Source of the DNA: Thinopyrum elongatum
Taxonomy: Eukaryota > Streptophyta > Magnoliopsida > Poales > Poaceae
Length of the DNA stretch: 64,000 bases
Assembly (NCBI GenBank): GCA_011799875.1
Contig: CM022297.1
Span: forward strand, 72,987,868 to 73,051,867
Direction: 5' to 3'
A program made the translations under genes and the position numbers. Below, in pieces: positions 46,856-56,974 of this stretch (positions are counted from its first letter, which is position 1; the number at the start of each line of letters is the position of its first letter). A model generated the notes under the pieces. The model was not told the origin of the DNA. It worked only from the letters and a program-made list of their open reading frames with translations, and made no database searches.

Positions 46856-48378
46856 TGATACGTCTCCGACGTATCTATAATTTATGAAGTATTCATGCCA
46901 TGTTTACAACAATTTTATATGGTTTTGGTATGATTTGATTAGAACTAACCCGGACTGATGCTGTTTTCAGCAGAACTATCGTGATGTCGTTTTTTGTGCA
47001 AAAATAAAAGTTCTCGGAATGGGCTGAAAATTTACGGTGATTTTTTATGGACCAAAAGAGACCCCCGAAGCACAAGAGCTAGGCCAGGAAGTAGACGAGG
47101 AGGCCACAAGCCCTCTAGGCGCGCCCTACCCCCCAAGGCGCTAGCTCCGGGCTTGTGGGCCCCTTGGGCACCCCCTTGACATGAGACCGACGCCAAAAAT
47201 TCTTATAAATACCCAAACCTCCGAAAAGAACCCTAGATCGGAAGTTCCGCTGCCGCAAGCCTTTGTAGCCACGAAAAATCAATATAGGCCCTCTCCAGCA
47301 CCCTGCCGGAGGGGGCCATCATCACCGGAGGCCATGAAGGAGGAAGCCGGAGGGGGCCATCATCACCATGGAGGCCAAGGACCAGAGGGAGAACCTCTCC
47401 CCATCTAGGGGGAGGCAATGGAGGAGGAAGCACATGGGGGAGACTCTCTCCCCCTCTCTCTTGGTGGCGCCGGAGTGCCGCCGGGGGAACCATCGCCGCG
47501 GTGATCGTCTTCATCAACATCACCTTCTTCATCACCGTCCTCATCTCTTTTAAGCAGTCCACTCTCCCGCACCCCGCTGTAATACCCTACTTGAACATGG
47601 TGCTTTATGCCACATATTATGATCCAATGATGTGTTGCCATCCTATGATGTTTTGAGTAGATTTCTTTTGTCTTTTGGGTTGATTGATGATCTAGATTGG
47701 TTTGAGTTGTATGTTTTATAATAGTGTTGTCCTATGGTGCCCTCCGTGCCGCGCACACGTGAGGGATCCCCGCGGTTTGCAATATGTTCATGATTCGCTT
47801 ATAGTGGGTTGCTAGAGTGACAGAAGCTTAAACCCGAGTAATGGGGTTGTTTGCGTATGGGAGTAAAGAGGACTTGATACCTTAATGCTATGGTTGGGTT
47901 TTACCTTAATGATATTTAGTAGTTGCGGATGCTTGCTAGAGTTCCAATCATAAGTGCATATGATCCAAGTAGAGAAAGTATGTTAGCTTATGCCTCTCCC
48001 TCATATAAAATTGCAATAATGATTACCGATCTTGTTAACAATTGCCTAGGACAATTCCGCACACCGTTCCATCATTATTCCACACTCGCTATTTGTAATA
48101 TATTGTGATATATTTTAACTTTATGATAACAGCACCTATTTTTGTATTTTAGTTCTTCGACATCATGCAAAGCTATCCTCTTCGTACCCACAACGTAGTT
48201 TTATTTTTCGTTTCTAGATGGAAGCAAACGTTCGGTGTACGTAGAGTCGTATCAGTGGCAGATAGGACTTGAGAGAATATTGATATTACCTTTAGCTCCT
48301 TGTGGGTTTGACACTCCATACTTATCACTTCCACCTTTGGAAATTGCTATGATGATTCCTTGCACTTGGGGATTATCA
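46856..48378 (+). mobile_element. Solo LTR of the element B family
   Basis: 1523 bp from TGATACGTCTCCGACGTATC to GGGGATTATCA, flanked on both sides by CGCGA (46851-46855 and 48379-48383). The perfect target duplication immediately around one LTR, and the lack of a polypurine tract before it, show a solo LTR formed by LTR-LTR recombination, not the 3' LTR of element B. It includes a tandem pair of GGAGGCCATGAAGGAGG/GCCATCATCACC blocks near 47306-47365. Confidence 0.88.
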
Positions 48379-49183
48379 CGCGATGACGAGGAGCACTTCG
48401 GAAAAGGATCTAAATTTGTGGGCACGTGTTTGGGAACAAAACACAATACCCTAGAAAAAATTCCTCCAAAAAAGGGCATTCGATATCCCATTCATGAAAA
48501 AAGATGAACTCGGGTCGAATTTGTTTTCACGCAGAAAACAAATCCGAGAGTTGATGCACTCCTCGGGCTCGTCCCAGAGTCTAAACGGTCGGACCGAGCT
48601 ATTTTTTTACGGTTTTCTGATATGAGAATTTCACAGCAGATGAACGGTTGGATCTTCCAAAAGGGTTTTAGAGCTAGTCGTTGGACTCCTCGCCTCAAAC
48701 TTGTCCAGATTCCGTCCAGATCTGACAGAGCCTCGGTATATCGGTGATTGCTGGTGATTGCTCCATCGGAATGCGATGAAATTTTACAGGGTTGCCATGG
48801 ACTCAATTCCGCACAATTTCACCAAAGCAATCATCAAAGTTTCACTTGAGGAGGTGGGGCTGGCAAAAACAGATCTGTTGTCCAGAAAATTCTACACGAT
48901 CACGCGAGGGCAGAGTTGACGTTGAGACCCCGGGCTCCATGGACGGAAATTTTCATGATCTCGGTTGAGATCGGAGTTGATGTTGATGAACACTCCCGTC
49001 GAGTTCTGGCAGATCCGACATGTGGTGTAGTTCTCGGCCTGACCGAAGTGACCAGCCAAGTTGGCGATGAAAATGCCGATGTCGACGATGAAGTTCTATT
49101 CCGGTGTGTAGATCATGCCGGAGCCGATCTGAATTCCTAGCGCACCGCGGTGACTACCAGTAGGGACCTGCATGGGCAACTAA

Positions 49184-49637
49184 TGATGGAGCTAAATCCG
49201 ACAGATCTCGGGTAGGGGTCCCGAGCTGGTGATCTTGGTACGATGGTAATAGGACGAACAAAGGACAATTTTTACCGAGGTTCGGGCCCTCTCGAAGAAG
49301 TAAAACCCTACGTCCTGCTTTATGTATTGATTGTGGATGGGATACATAGTACAGGTTAATCGACCTCGAGATCGTATGTGTGAACAAATCTCTCTCTAGA
49401 TCTAATGATCTAAGTTGTAATTATCTATTGACTATCCTGGCCTCGGTTTATATAATGTACCGTAGACCTAGGATTTAGAAGAGTCGTCGTCTTGTCGCCA
49501 AGTCTTGTGGAATCTTCTTTGTATATGTCATGGGCCGCCCGAAGAGGCCCAATAATTAACCGCCACATGGGTCCTTGGTCCGGCCCTCCTGGCCGGGAGA
49601 TGACATGGTGAGTACCCTCTAGTCAAGGACACCGTCA
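49184..49637 (-). repeat. LTR of element E
   Basis: On the minus strand TGACGGTGTCCTTGACTAGA to TTTAGCTCCATCA, 454 bp, with TATA-like ACATTATATAAACC (about 49450-49463) in its sense orientation. It directly abuts the duplicated host segment at 49638. Confidence 0.6.
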
Positions 49638-50310
49638 AATCGTCTCTGGAACAAAAGCTGAAAAACTTATTGCCTGACTACTGAAACATTGTTGTGAAAC
49701 ACACTTGTCTAGGTAGGTTTCGATCTCTGCCCACTAAAACATCATTGTTCTTGTGCGTCAGCATTACATCATTCCCTTATGGGTGTGTGCATCGCTCGAT
49801 GCAGAGACCGGGTGTTATCCTCCTTTTCAAAAAAGAGTTACATCATTCCCTTCTCTTGGTGGAAAATTTGTTGGTTTGAAATGCCATTCAATGGTAGGCA
49901 TTACATTACCATATGCATCTTCAGAGTTTATTTCCTTGCAATAGTTTAATCGGAGAACATCTTGCGGTTTAAAACTGGTCGAGAAGGGTGTCAGAGAAGC
50001 ATATTGCTCGAAAGCTCCGTATGGCATTTTCAAGGGTGATTGGTCTGCTCCATCTAGTTTGTTTTATACCAAAATGGATCTACAAATTTCAATTTAAAAC
50101 ATTTATCAAATTATGGACATGTTGATTAAAATAAAGAGGACAAACAAAGCTTTGATCAAAATTTTAGTTGGGGAACATACCAGGCCTACATAGTCACACT
50201 GGACAGTAAAGTGAAACCAAATAAACACTCATTGCCCGAACCACAATAAATAGTACTCCCTCTATAAAGTAATATAAGAGTGTTTAGATCACTACTTATA
50301 TTTCTAAGCA
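49638..50310 (+). repeat. Duplicated segment, copy 1
   Basis: Matches copy 3 (55830-56433) closely from CTGAAACATTGTTGTGAAAC to the Stowaway-derived TTTAGATCACTAC, and copy 2 more weakly. Its left part, including the exons seen in copies 2 and 3, was removed at the element E boundary. Confidence 0.85.
50256..50310 (+). mobile_element. Stowaway MITE remnant
   Basis: CTCCCTCTATAAAGTAATAT then GAGTGTTTAGATCACTAC after TA; the second arm is reduced to TTATATTTCT. It occupies the same position as the remnant at 56395 in copy 3, so it predates the duplication. The stretch 50311-50835 shows nothing else. Confidence 0.7.
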
Positions 50311-50835
50311 TATTTGATCCAAGATACACATTAACCAAATTATTGTCAAGATGGGAAGATTGAACCAAATTCAGTAGGAAGTTTGGTCGAGTAGACAATT
50401 AGGGAGATGAGAAGCTAAACAATAGAGGGTAAACACGCAGGGATATTCTTGTTGAAGTGAAAAACATTAAGTGTAACAAAGTTCAATCCGTGATAGGATA
50501 ATCCATGGAAACCTCTAATCCTGCAAGCATAGGGACACCATCATTTGGGTCCCTTTAGTGTGTACTAGAGGGCTCATTTATCCAACATGTAGGCAAATAT
50601 TTTCAAATTTTTATGTTGCTGTTACTGAAGAAAGACATTAAAAAGAACTACATTGACTGAATATTAGTTGAAAAATAAACATTTTTAGCTTCACATATGT
50701 ACCATTGATGTAAACATCTTTCCCGTTTAACTGGTAAATCTGAAGTCAATCACAGGTAAATCTAAAAGAAACTAAAGCAAATTAGAGGATAGCCTTGACC
50801 CTTGGTGGATCTGTCAGGCATTGAATGCTTTCAGG

Positions 50836-51475
50836 TCTGGTTGCGACCATCTATATGAGAACTGCCTGTTTACAGTCACAGAGCTAAATGGTTCTCACTG
50901 CATATCAGTTTGTATAGAGGAGAGCTCCAGAAGTCAAGGTCTGTATATATTGCCAGCTTGGGTAATAACAATTTGCTTACCTTGTCCTTTCAGTTGCTTC
51001 TTTGTTGTTGTATATGTTGCAGGTCCTGAAGACAGTCCAACACTAGTAGGATTGAAAGTATGTAAGACCGTACCATTTGTCGAAGATACACCCGTCTCTG
51101 GAACAGAAGCTGTAGAACTTATTGCATGACTACTAAACATTGTTGTGAAACACACTTGGTCTAGTAACGATAGGTTTTGGTCTCTTCCCACTGAAACATC
51201 ATTTTTCCTGTGTGTTGGCTCTCTTCTCTGGGTGGAAACATTATTGGTTTGAGCTGCCATTCAATGGTTGGAATTACATTACCATATGTATCTTCAGAGT
51301 TTGGTTGCTCACAACAATTTTTATGGGAGACATATCTCGCGCTATTGAAGAAGGGCTTCAGAGAAGCATATTGGTCGAAAGCCCTGTACATGCATTTCTT
51401 AGGGCGAGTGATTGCTCCATCTAGTTTGTTCTATACCAAAACAGAGTTACCATGTTTCAAAACAAGAAGAAAAAA
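50836..51475 (+). pseudogene. Duplicated segment copy 2: last two exons of an unrecognised gene plus 3' region
   Basis: Exon a ends at AGAAGTCAAG|GTCTGT (50939) and reads NCLFTVTELNGSHCISVCIE then ESSRSQ. After a ~90-bp intron ending TTGTTGCAG, exon b (51024-51129) reads GPEDSPTLVGLKVCKTVPFV, then EDTPVSGTEAVELIA and TGA. The split codon joins as Gly. Copy 3 keeps the same frame, splice positions and stop position with different residues, which supports this as true coding sequence of a gene family. I do not recognise the family. No upstream exons are visible, so these look like 3' gene fragments. The homologous 3' region continues to about 51475. Confidence 0.45.
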
Positions 51476-51559
51476 GAGTTCCTCAGTTTTTATTAGGGAA
51501 AGGAGTCTTAAATCTTTATTTATCTAGAATGTTATATGGGATACAATACGATTGAGGTG

Positions 51560-52150
51560 GTTCTCAGCCATAAATGACGGCCGATATTCAAAGGGAATGT
51601 ACTTAGCTTCCTAGAAGAATTTAGCTTGTTCTTCAATCTCTAGGACGATGAGACCATAATAACATCCTCTCCTGAAACAATTCAAGGTCTTCGCCACTCA
51701 ACAGTCATCAACTCGCCAAATTATGCACGACAGGTCGCCCACAATGTCACAAGAACTTTCACCGAAGTCTTTGTGTTTCCAGTGATCAATCAGAATAAAA
51801 AGCCATTCCTATTCATGGAGTACTTGCGAGTTCTGCAATAGTTTGGTCACATCCTCATCAGCCAGAGCCCATACACACTTTGACATTGTGCACTTCAGAT
51901 GGGAGTGCCTTGAGGAATCCGCGTGACCGCATATCTTGCATCTCTTGTAACATGCATTCCTTTCAACTAGTACGATTTTGCCATGGGGAGTGAGCGCTTG
52001 GCAAGGCGCCACAGAAATACCCCAATCTTTGACATCACATCGACTCTTCAAAGTGATGTCCAGTTCTTCTGCAACTGTCTTGTTGGAATTAGGAAACCCA
52101 ATGGGAAAAAGATATGTGGGCTCAATCAGTAGCGGATAGCGACATGGAAG
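51560..52150 (-). pseudogene. LINE-like reverse-transcriptase zinc-binding fragment
   Basis: The minus frame around 51809-52110 reads TVAEELDITLKSRCDVKDWG, then CYKRCKICGHADSSRHSHLK and CTMSKCVWALADEDV. The CxxCGHxxSxxHxxxxC...VW pattern is that of the zinc-binding domain following plant LINE-type reverse transcriptases. Stops at 51809 and beyond interrupt the continuing text (VLVTLWATCRA), typical of the region after this domain. It is a short dead fragment; the host-gene alternative is a related RNase H-like protein. Nothing else is recognised between here and 52655. Confidence 0.45.
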
Positions 52151-52655
52151 TAAGAAGGGGCCAATTGATCAGCCCAAAGTAATAGCATGGGCAAAATAAG
52201 AAAATTGTCTCGCATGGGCCAGCAATTACAGATTTATTTGGCCTAGTAACCAGGTTGTGGTCCGGTATGGTCCCCAAAAAAGCTCTGCCCCTGGGTTCAA
52301 CATTATTTTTTCTGAGATACGGGTCCATTAATGTACATGTCCAATGTCTTATGTAGTGTGATATATAGGATTCAGTGCATATTTCCAAAGTGCGACGAAA
52401 TGTTGTAGCCATTTGTTGTTAATGTTGTAGCTAAGCGTGAGTGTAGAATAGCTTATTCTACATCCCTAGTAATGATCTATATAAAATATAGTAACGTAGC
52501 ATACAAAATATAGTAATTTTTTACAACATAGTAAATTCAAAACTTGGATAGAAAAAAAAAATCGGAATTACAGCATTTTATACAGTGTTTTACTAGATTT
52601 TGTACATAGCTTTACTGGGGGTGTAGAATAAGCTTAGAATAGCGTAACCCTGTAA

Positions 52656-53057
52656 TGTTGTAGCCTGTAGATGTGCAATTAATGTACACATTCATTTTTT
52701 TTATGCAGTACCATATCTTCAAGATATGTATAATAATGTGTTGTCGCCTGCAGATGTGCAACTAATGTACACATTAATTTTTTTGATGCAGTACCATATC
52801 TTTGACATATATCATATATACAACTAATGTATGTAAAACGTATCGATATGAAGTTAACATACACATTCATTGTTTGATGCTATTTCGTATCTTCAAGGTC
52901 TAGCCTGTAGATATAGAGTATAATGTCCACATTCATTGTTTGATGCAATATCGTATCTTCAAGATATAGAACTAATGTATGATGTAGCCTCTGGATGTGC
53001 AATTAATGTATACATTAATTGCTTGACATGGTGCCATATCTTCAAGATATACAACAC
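52656..53057 (+). repeat. About 83-bp minisatellite upstream of the lipid-transfer gene, five degenerate copies
   Basis: TGTAGCCTGTAGATGTGCAA, then AATGTACACATTCATT, TGATGCAGTACC and ATATCTTCAAGATAT recur at 52656, 52739, 52856 (partial), 52900 and 52983. The array ends 35 bp before the TATA box at 53092. The near-palindrome ATATCTTCAAGATAT is kept in copies 1, 4 and 5. Confidence 0.85.
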
Positions 53058-53091
53058 GTGTATGCGTCTGTATGATCATCTCAAAGAAGGC

Positions 53092-53099
53092 TATATAAA
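53092..53099 (+). promoter_or_regulatory. TATA box of the lipid-transfer gene
   Basis: TATATAAA in the context GGCTATATAAACC, 135 bp upstream of the ATG, consistent with a 5' leader of about 100 bases. Confidence 0.75.
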
Positions 53100-53226
53100 C
53101 CAAGCCATAGCTAACGAAGTCATGTATCACACACATTCATAGAAGCCACACAAATCCTACATTGTACGATTCTAACACCAAAGGGATAGAGAAGGCTCTT
53201 GTGTAGCAGATACAAAAGCCATAGCC

Positions 53227-53714
53227 ATGGCGAAACTCATGTGCTTATGTTTCATCGTTCTCACTATTGCGGTAGCCGTGTCAGCTGACGAATGTGAGGG
53301 TGACCGACAGGCCATGATCAAGGAGTGTGCTAAGTATCAACAATGGCCAGCAAATCCGAAGCTAGATCCATCGGACGCATGTTGCGCCGTGTGGCAAAAG
53401 GCAAACATCCCATGCCTTTGCGCTGGTGTGACCAAGGAGAAAGAGAAGATATGGTGTATGGAGAAGGTTGGCTACGTTGCCAATTTCTGCAAGAAGACAT
53501 TCCCACATGGCTACAAGTGCGGAAGTAAGTGAAATATATTAAGGGAATTACGATGATCAACATTGCCTACATGCGGATCTGATGTTTATCATTCTTCGGA
53601 TTCACACGGTTTTGATTTTAGTTATGCATTTTATATGCTTCTTGTGCTATTCTGATCATATGTTGGGTCAAATTGAATGGTCTTGTAGGTTACACATTCC
53701 CTCCTCTGGCGTAG
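53227..53714 (+). CDS. Secreted lipid-transfer/hydrophobic-helical (8-Cys) protein, DIR1-like type 2
   Basis: Exon 1 is 53227-53524 and exon 2 is 53689-53714, giving 107 residues. Residues 1-20 are a signal peptide (CLCFIVLTIAVAVSA), so the mature protein starts DECEGD and is secreted. Mature cysteines at 23, 34, 52, 53, 63, 65, 77, 88 and 98 give the plant eight-cysteine pattern C-C-CC-CxC-C-C plus an extra Cys77. The CLC centre (Leu between the paired Cys) is that of type-2/DIR1-like lipid-transfer proteins, which carry a lipid in a hydrophobic tunnel in the cell wall or in defence signalling. The intron (GTAAGT...CTTGTAG) splits an AGT codon, so the end becomes GSYTFPPLA; unspliced RNA would end GSK at 53532. 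TATA at 53092 and AATAAA at 53866 frame the gene. No lesion is seen. Confidence 0.88.
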
Positions 53715-53865
53715 TGATTCCAGTTTAGCAGCGGGAGGAGAAGCATTGGCTTTTACATTATATGTGTGTGGCCTCACAAGAGCTTCCCTTTCAAATTTGT
53801 AATTCATGAGGTTGTACTCATAATAGTTTATGTTAAGCACTATGTATGAGAACGTTTGTGAAACT

Positions 53866-53871
53866 AATAAA
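53866..53871 (+). terminator. Polyadenylation signal AATAAA
   Basis: AATAAA about 150 bp after the stop codon of the lipid-transfer gene. Plant signals are loose, so this is a candidate. The following stretch 53880-54845 holds no gene or element that I recognise. Confidence 0.5.
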
Positions 53872-54849
53872 GTATTCTCCTCAAATTGTCTAAATTATGT
53901 TTGTTCATACACAATATTTTGGTTCGATTTACGGGTCATTGTAGGTGAAGGGATTAAGGATATTAGAATAAATTAGTGTTGTTAAAGCAACAACTTTCAT
54001 GTCCTTTTTATATCCAAAGTTAATGGGTTCATTTATGCATGAGCTCAACCAATTTTTCACCTTAGTAACTCTTATTCCTCGACCCTGGCTGATGCAAAGC
54101 TCCAAATACAACTTAATTTGCTAAAAGTGAGGAGACTGATGGGGAAGGGGATGAGAAAGATAAGTGGCATATTCAGTTAGTTGTATATATGATTTCACAT
54201 ATGAATCCAGTGTAGTTCGATTGTAAAGGTTTACTTAGATTTTGTAATGCGTGCAACATTTGTTTTGTCCATTATATACACTACCAGATTTTTATCATAC
54301 AAAGTGTTTCAATTAGCAGCTAGGCGCCCTTAAGGTTTATTTTAGCTTGTTCTGCTCTAGCTTAATCTTGGATTTCCATTGGATTGGTCTTGACGATTTT
54401 CACATAGATGTCATGTGGAACTAGGTGGGATCCTCGGGTAGGACTTTTCTATGACATGTATAGCACAAATTTGGATAAGAAGGCTCTAGTTCTCATATAG
54501 TTACCCGGACCTCTGCACCAAAGTGCATGCGAGGACACATATGCAGAGTAGATTTTAACATTTTTCTTTTCTGTAACTATGGGAATATTAATAAAAAATG
54601 GTTAGAAGGTGCACAGATATACAAGAGGGAGGAGGAGAGTTAAGAAAAAAAGTTAAAGTAGCCCTAATTACAATAGATGAGCAACGAAAGGACCATAGTC
54701 TGGCGTCCTCGGCGCAGATGAGCAACTTCTTTCTAATAGAAGACAAACACAATCTTCAACTATCAACGTAATCTGCAAAAGAAGTTGTCACTAGGATAGG
54801 CCATTGATAGAGCACACACATATGCTTTCTTTGAAAGAGGGTCGACCCA

Positions 54850-55455
54850 ATTTGCAAAATAACAGCTGAAAGGGTCATCTACTGATAAGTCACTTGTATC
54901 CACATAGGTCTACCAGGGAGAATAACCACTTCTGAATTTCAACCGCGCGTCTTCAGAAGCTCTAGTTTCCAGTTGTGGCATCATGAGTTGATCTGTCATC
55001 CAATTATTATCGATGGCAATCATGTTAAGTTGATTTCCTTCACCACTCTCGCATTCAAAACAAAGAACTTGGCAAAGCCAACTTCTTTCTCACCACTTTT
55101 GTAATTCTTCGACACCAGTACTTTGAGATGGTTCTCAAGGCATTTGACTAGATTTAGTAGTGGGTCATACTGAGGATGCAAGTTTTTCATCTTTGCCTTC
55201 AAATACTCCTCCCACCGGGAAATGGCAGATATATGTTAAATAGGCGGTTGCTAACTAAAATAGAATGTATACATGAGAATTAAGAATTCATTTCAAAATT
55301 TAAGGCAAACAAAAATGAGCACTTACAATGACATAGAACTTTTCCAAGAAGGGGAAGTGGCTGAGAAGATGGAGAACTGAATCAGGGCCAGAAAACTTGA
55401 GAGCCAAAATATTCCTGGTGCATATCGAGTGGCCTAAGTTGGGTCGGATTGTTCC
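54850..55455 (-). pseudogene. F-box/FBD-type gene, 3' part, broken
   Basis: An internal exon 55455-55327 (CTTTAG|GGAACA to GTCATT|GTAAGT, exactly 43 codons) reads ILALKFSGPDSVLHLLSHFP then FLEKFYVI, the end of the LRR part. The next exon (from about 55215) reads EYLKAKMKNLHPQYDPLLNL and VKCLENHLKVLVSKNYKSG, then VGFAKFFVLNARVVKEI, the FBD domain of plant F-box proteins, which recruit targets to SCF ubiquitin ligases. A TGA (55020-55022) follows, but the typical tail resumes one frame over (DNNWMTDQLMMPQLETRASE, FRSGYS), pointing to a 1-bp loss near 55023. A further TAG and loss of a clear acceptor for the last exon confirm decay. F-box and main LRR exons are absent. Confidence 0.65.
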
Positions 55456-55559
55456 CTAAAGAAAGAAAACAATGAACATGAGAAACAATTTTGCATGCAT
55501 CTAGGATTGCTAGCTGAATGTGAGAGCCAACAAGGGTGTTGCTGATAGCTAGCTGGATG

Positions 55560-56433
55560 CGGCCATTTGTCCAAGAACTGGTTGTTTACACTCGCGGAGC
55601 TAAATAGTTCCCACTACATGTCAATGTGCATAGAGGACAGCTCCAGAAGCCAATGTCTGTCTTGCCATGCCAGCTTGGGGAAAATAGTTTGTTTATCTTG
55701 TCTGTTCTTTCGTCCACTTCATTGTTGTTGGTGTATATTTGCAGGTCCCGAAGACGGTCCAACACCAATAGGATCGATAGTATGGAAGACCATACCGTTA
55801 GTCGAAGATACACTCATGACTAGAACAAAAGTTGTAAAATTTATTGCCTAACTACTGAAACATTGTTGTGAAACACACTTGTCCAGGTAGGTTTCGATCT
55901 CTGCCCACTGAAACATCATTGTTCTTGTGCGTTGGCATTACATCATTCCCTTATGGCTGTGTGCATCGCTCGATGCAGAGGCCGGGGTTATCCTCCTTTT
56001 CAATTTTTTGTACATCATTCCCTTCGCTTGGTGGAAAAAATGTTGGTATGAGCTGCCACTCAATGGTAGGCATTACATTACCATATGCGTCTTCAGAGTT
56101 TATTTGCTTGCAATAGTTTTATTGGAGACACATCTTGCGGTTTGAAACTGTTCGAGAAGGCATTTCGAGGGTGATTGGTTTGCTCCATCTAGTTTGTTTT
56201 ATACCAAACAGATCTACAAATTTCAATTAAAAACATTTATCAAATTATGGACACAACAGTAAAAATAAAGAGGATAAACAAAGCTTTGATCAAAATTTTA
56301 GTTGGGGAACATACCTGGCCTACACAGTCACACTGGACAGTGATGTGCAACCAAATAAACACTCATTGCTCTAAGACCGAACCACAATATAATACTCCCT
56401 TGTAAAGAAATATCAGAGCGTTTAGATCACTAC
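55560..56433 (+). pseudogene. Duplicated segment copy 3: same two exons plus 3' region
   Basis: Exon a reads NWLFTLAELNSSHYMSMCIE then DSSRSQ and exon b (after TTTGCAG at about 55744) reads GPEDGPTPIGSIVWKTIPLV, ending FIA and TAA at 55849-55851. The frame and splice sites match copy 2 while residues have diverged. The shared 3' region continues to a Stowaway remnant, where the CACTA element begins. Unrecognised gene family. Confidence 0.45.
56395..56433 (+). mobile_element. Stowaway MITE remnant, cut by the CACTA element
   Basis: After TA, CTCCCTTGTAAAGAAATATC then GAGCGTTTAGATCACTAC, directly followed by CACTAGTG. TAC (56431-56433) is the probable 3-bp CACTA target duplication; the other copy lies outside the window. 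Confidence 0.75.
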
Positions 56434-56560
56434 CACTAGTGCAGAATTGGACTTTAGTCCCGGTTTGTAAGGCCCTTTAGTGCCGGTTCCGGCACTAAAG
56501 GGTGGGGACTAAAGCCCCCCCCCCTTTTAGTCCCGGTTCAACACGAACCGGGACCAAAGG
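56434..56560. repeat. CACTA terminal and subterminal hairpins
   Basis: 56473-56502 is a perfect 14-bp stem CCCTTTAGTGCCGG/CCGGCACTAAAGGG with a 2-nt loop. 56523-56560 pairs CCTTTTAGTCCCGGTTC with GAACCGGGACCAAAGG. Such motifs bind the element's DNA-binding protein in En/Spm elements. Confidence 0.85.
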
Positions 56561-56974
56561 CCCACCACGTGGCACGAGCACGCGCCGGGGGGTTTAGGGG
56601 TTTTGGGTTTATGGTTTATTTTTCCTTTTAGTTTTGTGTTTTCCATTTAATTCTTTTTCATTTCAAACATAAATTACGCTACATATATTCCTACATATTC
56701 AACTTGGTCACTTGGATACATCCACTTTAATCTAATATGTGTTTCTTCCACCCTAATGATATACAACTCATATCATCATCATAATGATATATATAACAAC
56801 TCATCATCATCGTAGCCATATATACAACTCATATTGATCGTAGTGATATAACAATCTCACCATTATGATCATCATAAGTTAACCACTACTAGGTAAGGTG
56901 CTAGTGATATAACAATCTCACCATTATGATCATCATAAGTTAACCAACTACACTAGGTAAGGTAGCAGGACCTA

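Larger units (their letters stand above)
46641..49637 (-). mobile_element. Element E: gypsy-type LTR retrotransposon fragment
   Basis: A minus-strand LTR (49637-49184) is followed leftward by leader and degenerate coding-like sequence with many stops (48379-49183), interrupted by a solo LTR (46856-48378) and resuming at 46641-46855. No gag or pol domain can be read with confidence. The left edge is uncertain. Confidence 0.5.

Noticed and set aside
42271..48378. Interpreting 42271-43332 and 46856-48378 as the two LTRs of one element
   Set aside because: The right LTR has its own CGCGA duplication on both sides and no polypurine tract before it, so it is a separate solo LTR.
53330..53563. Minus-strand ORF antisense to the lipid-transfer gene
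   Set aside because: Shadow of the cysteine-rich coding frame; no start context, splice or homology support.
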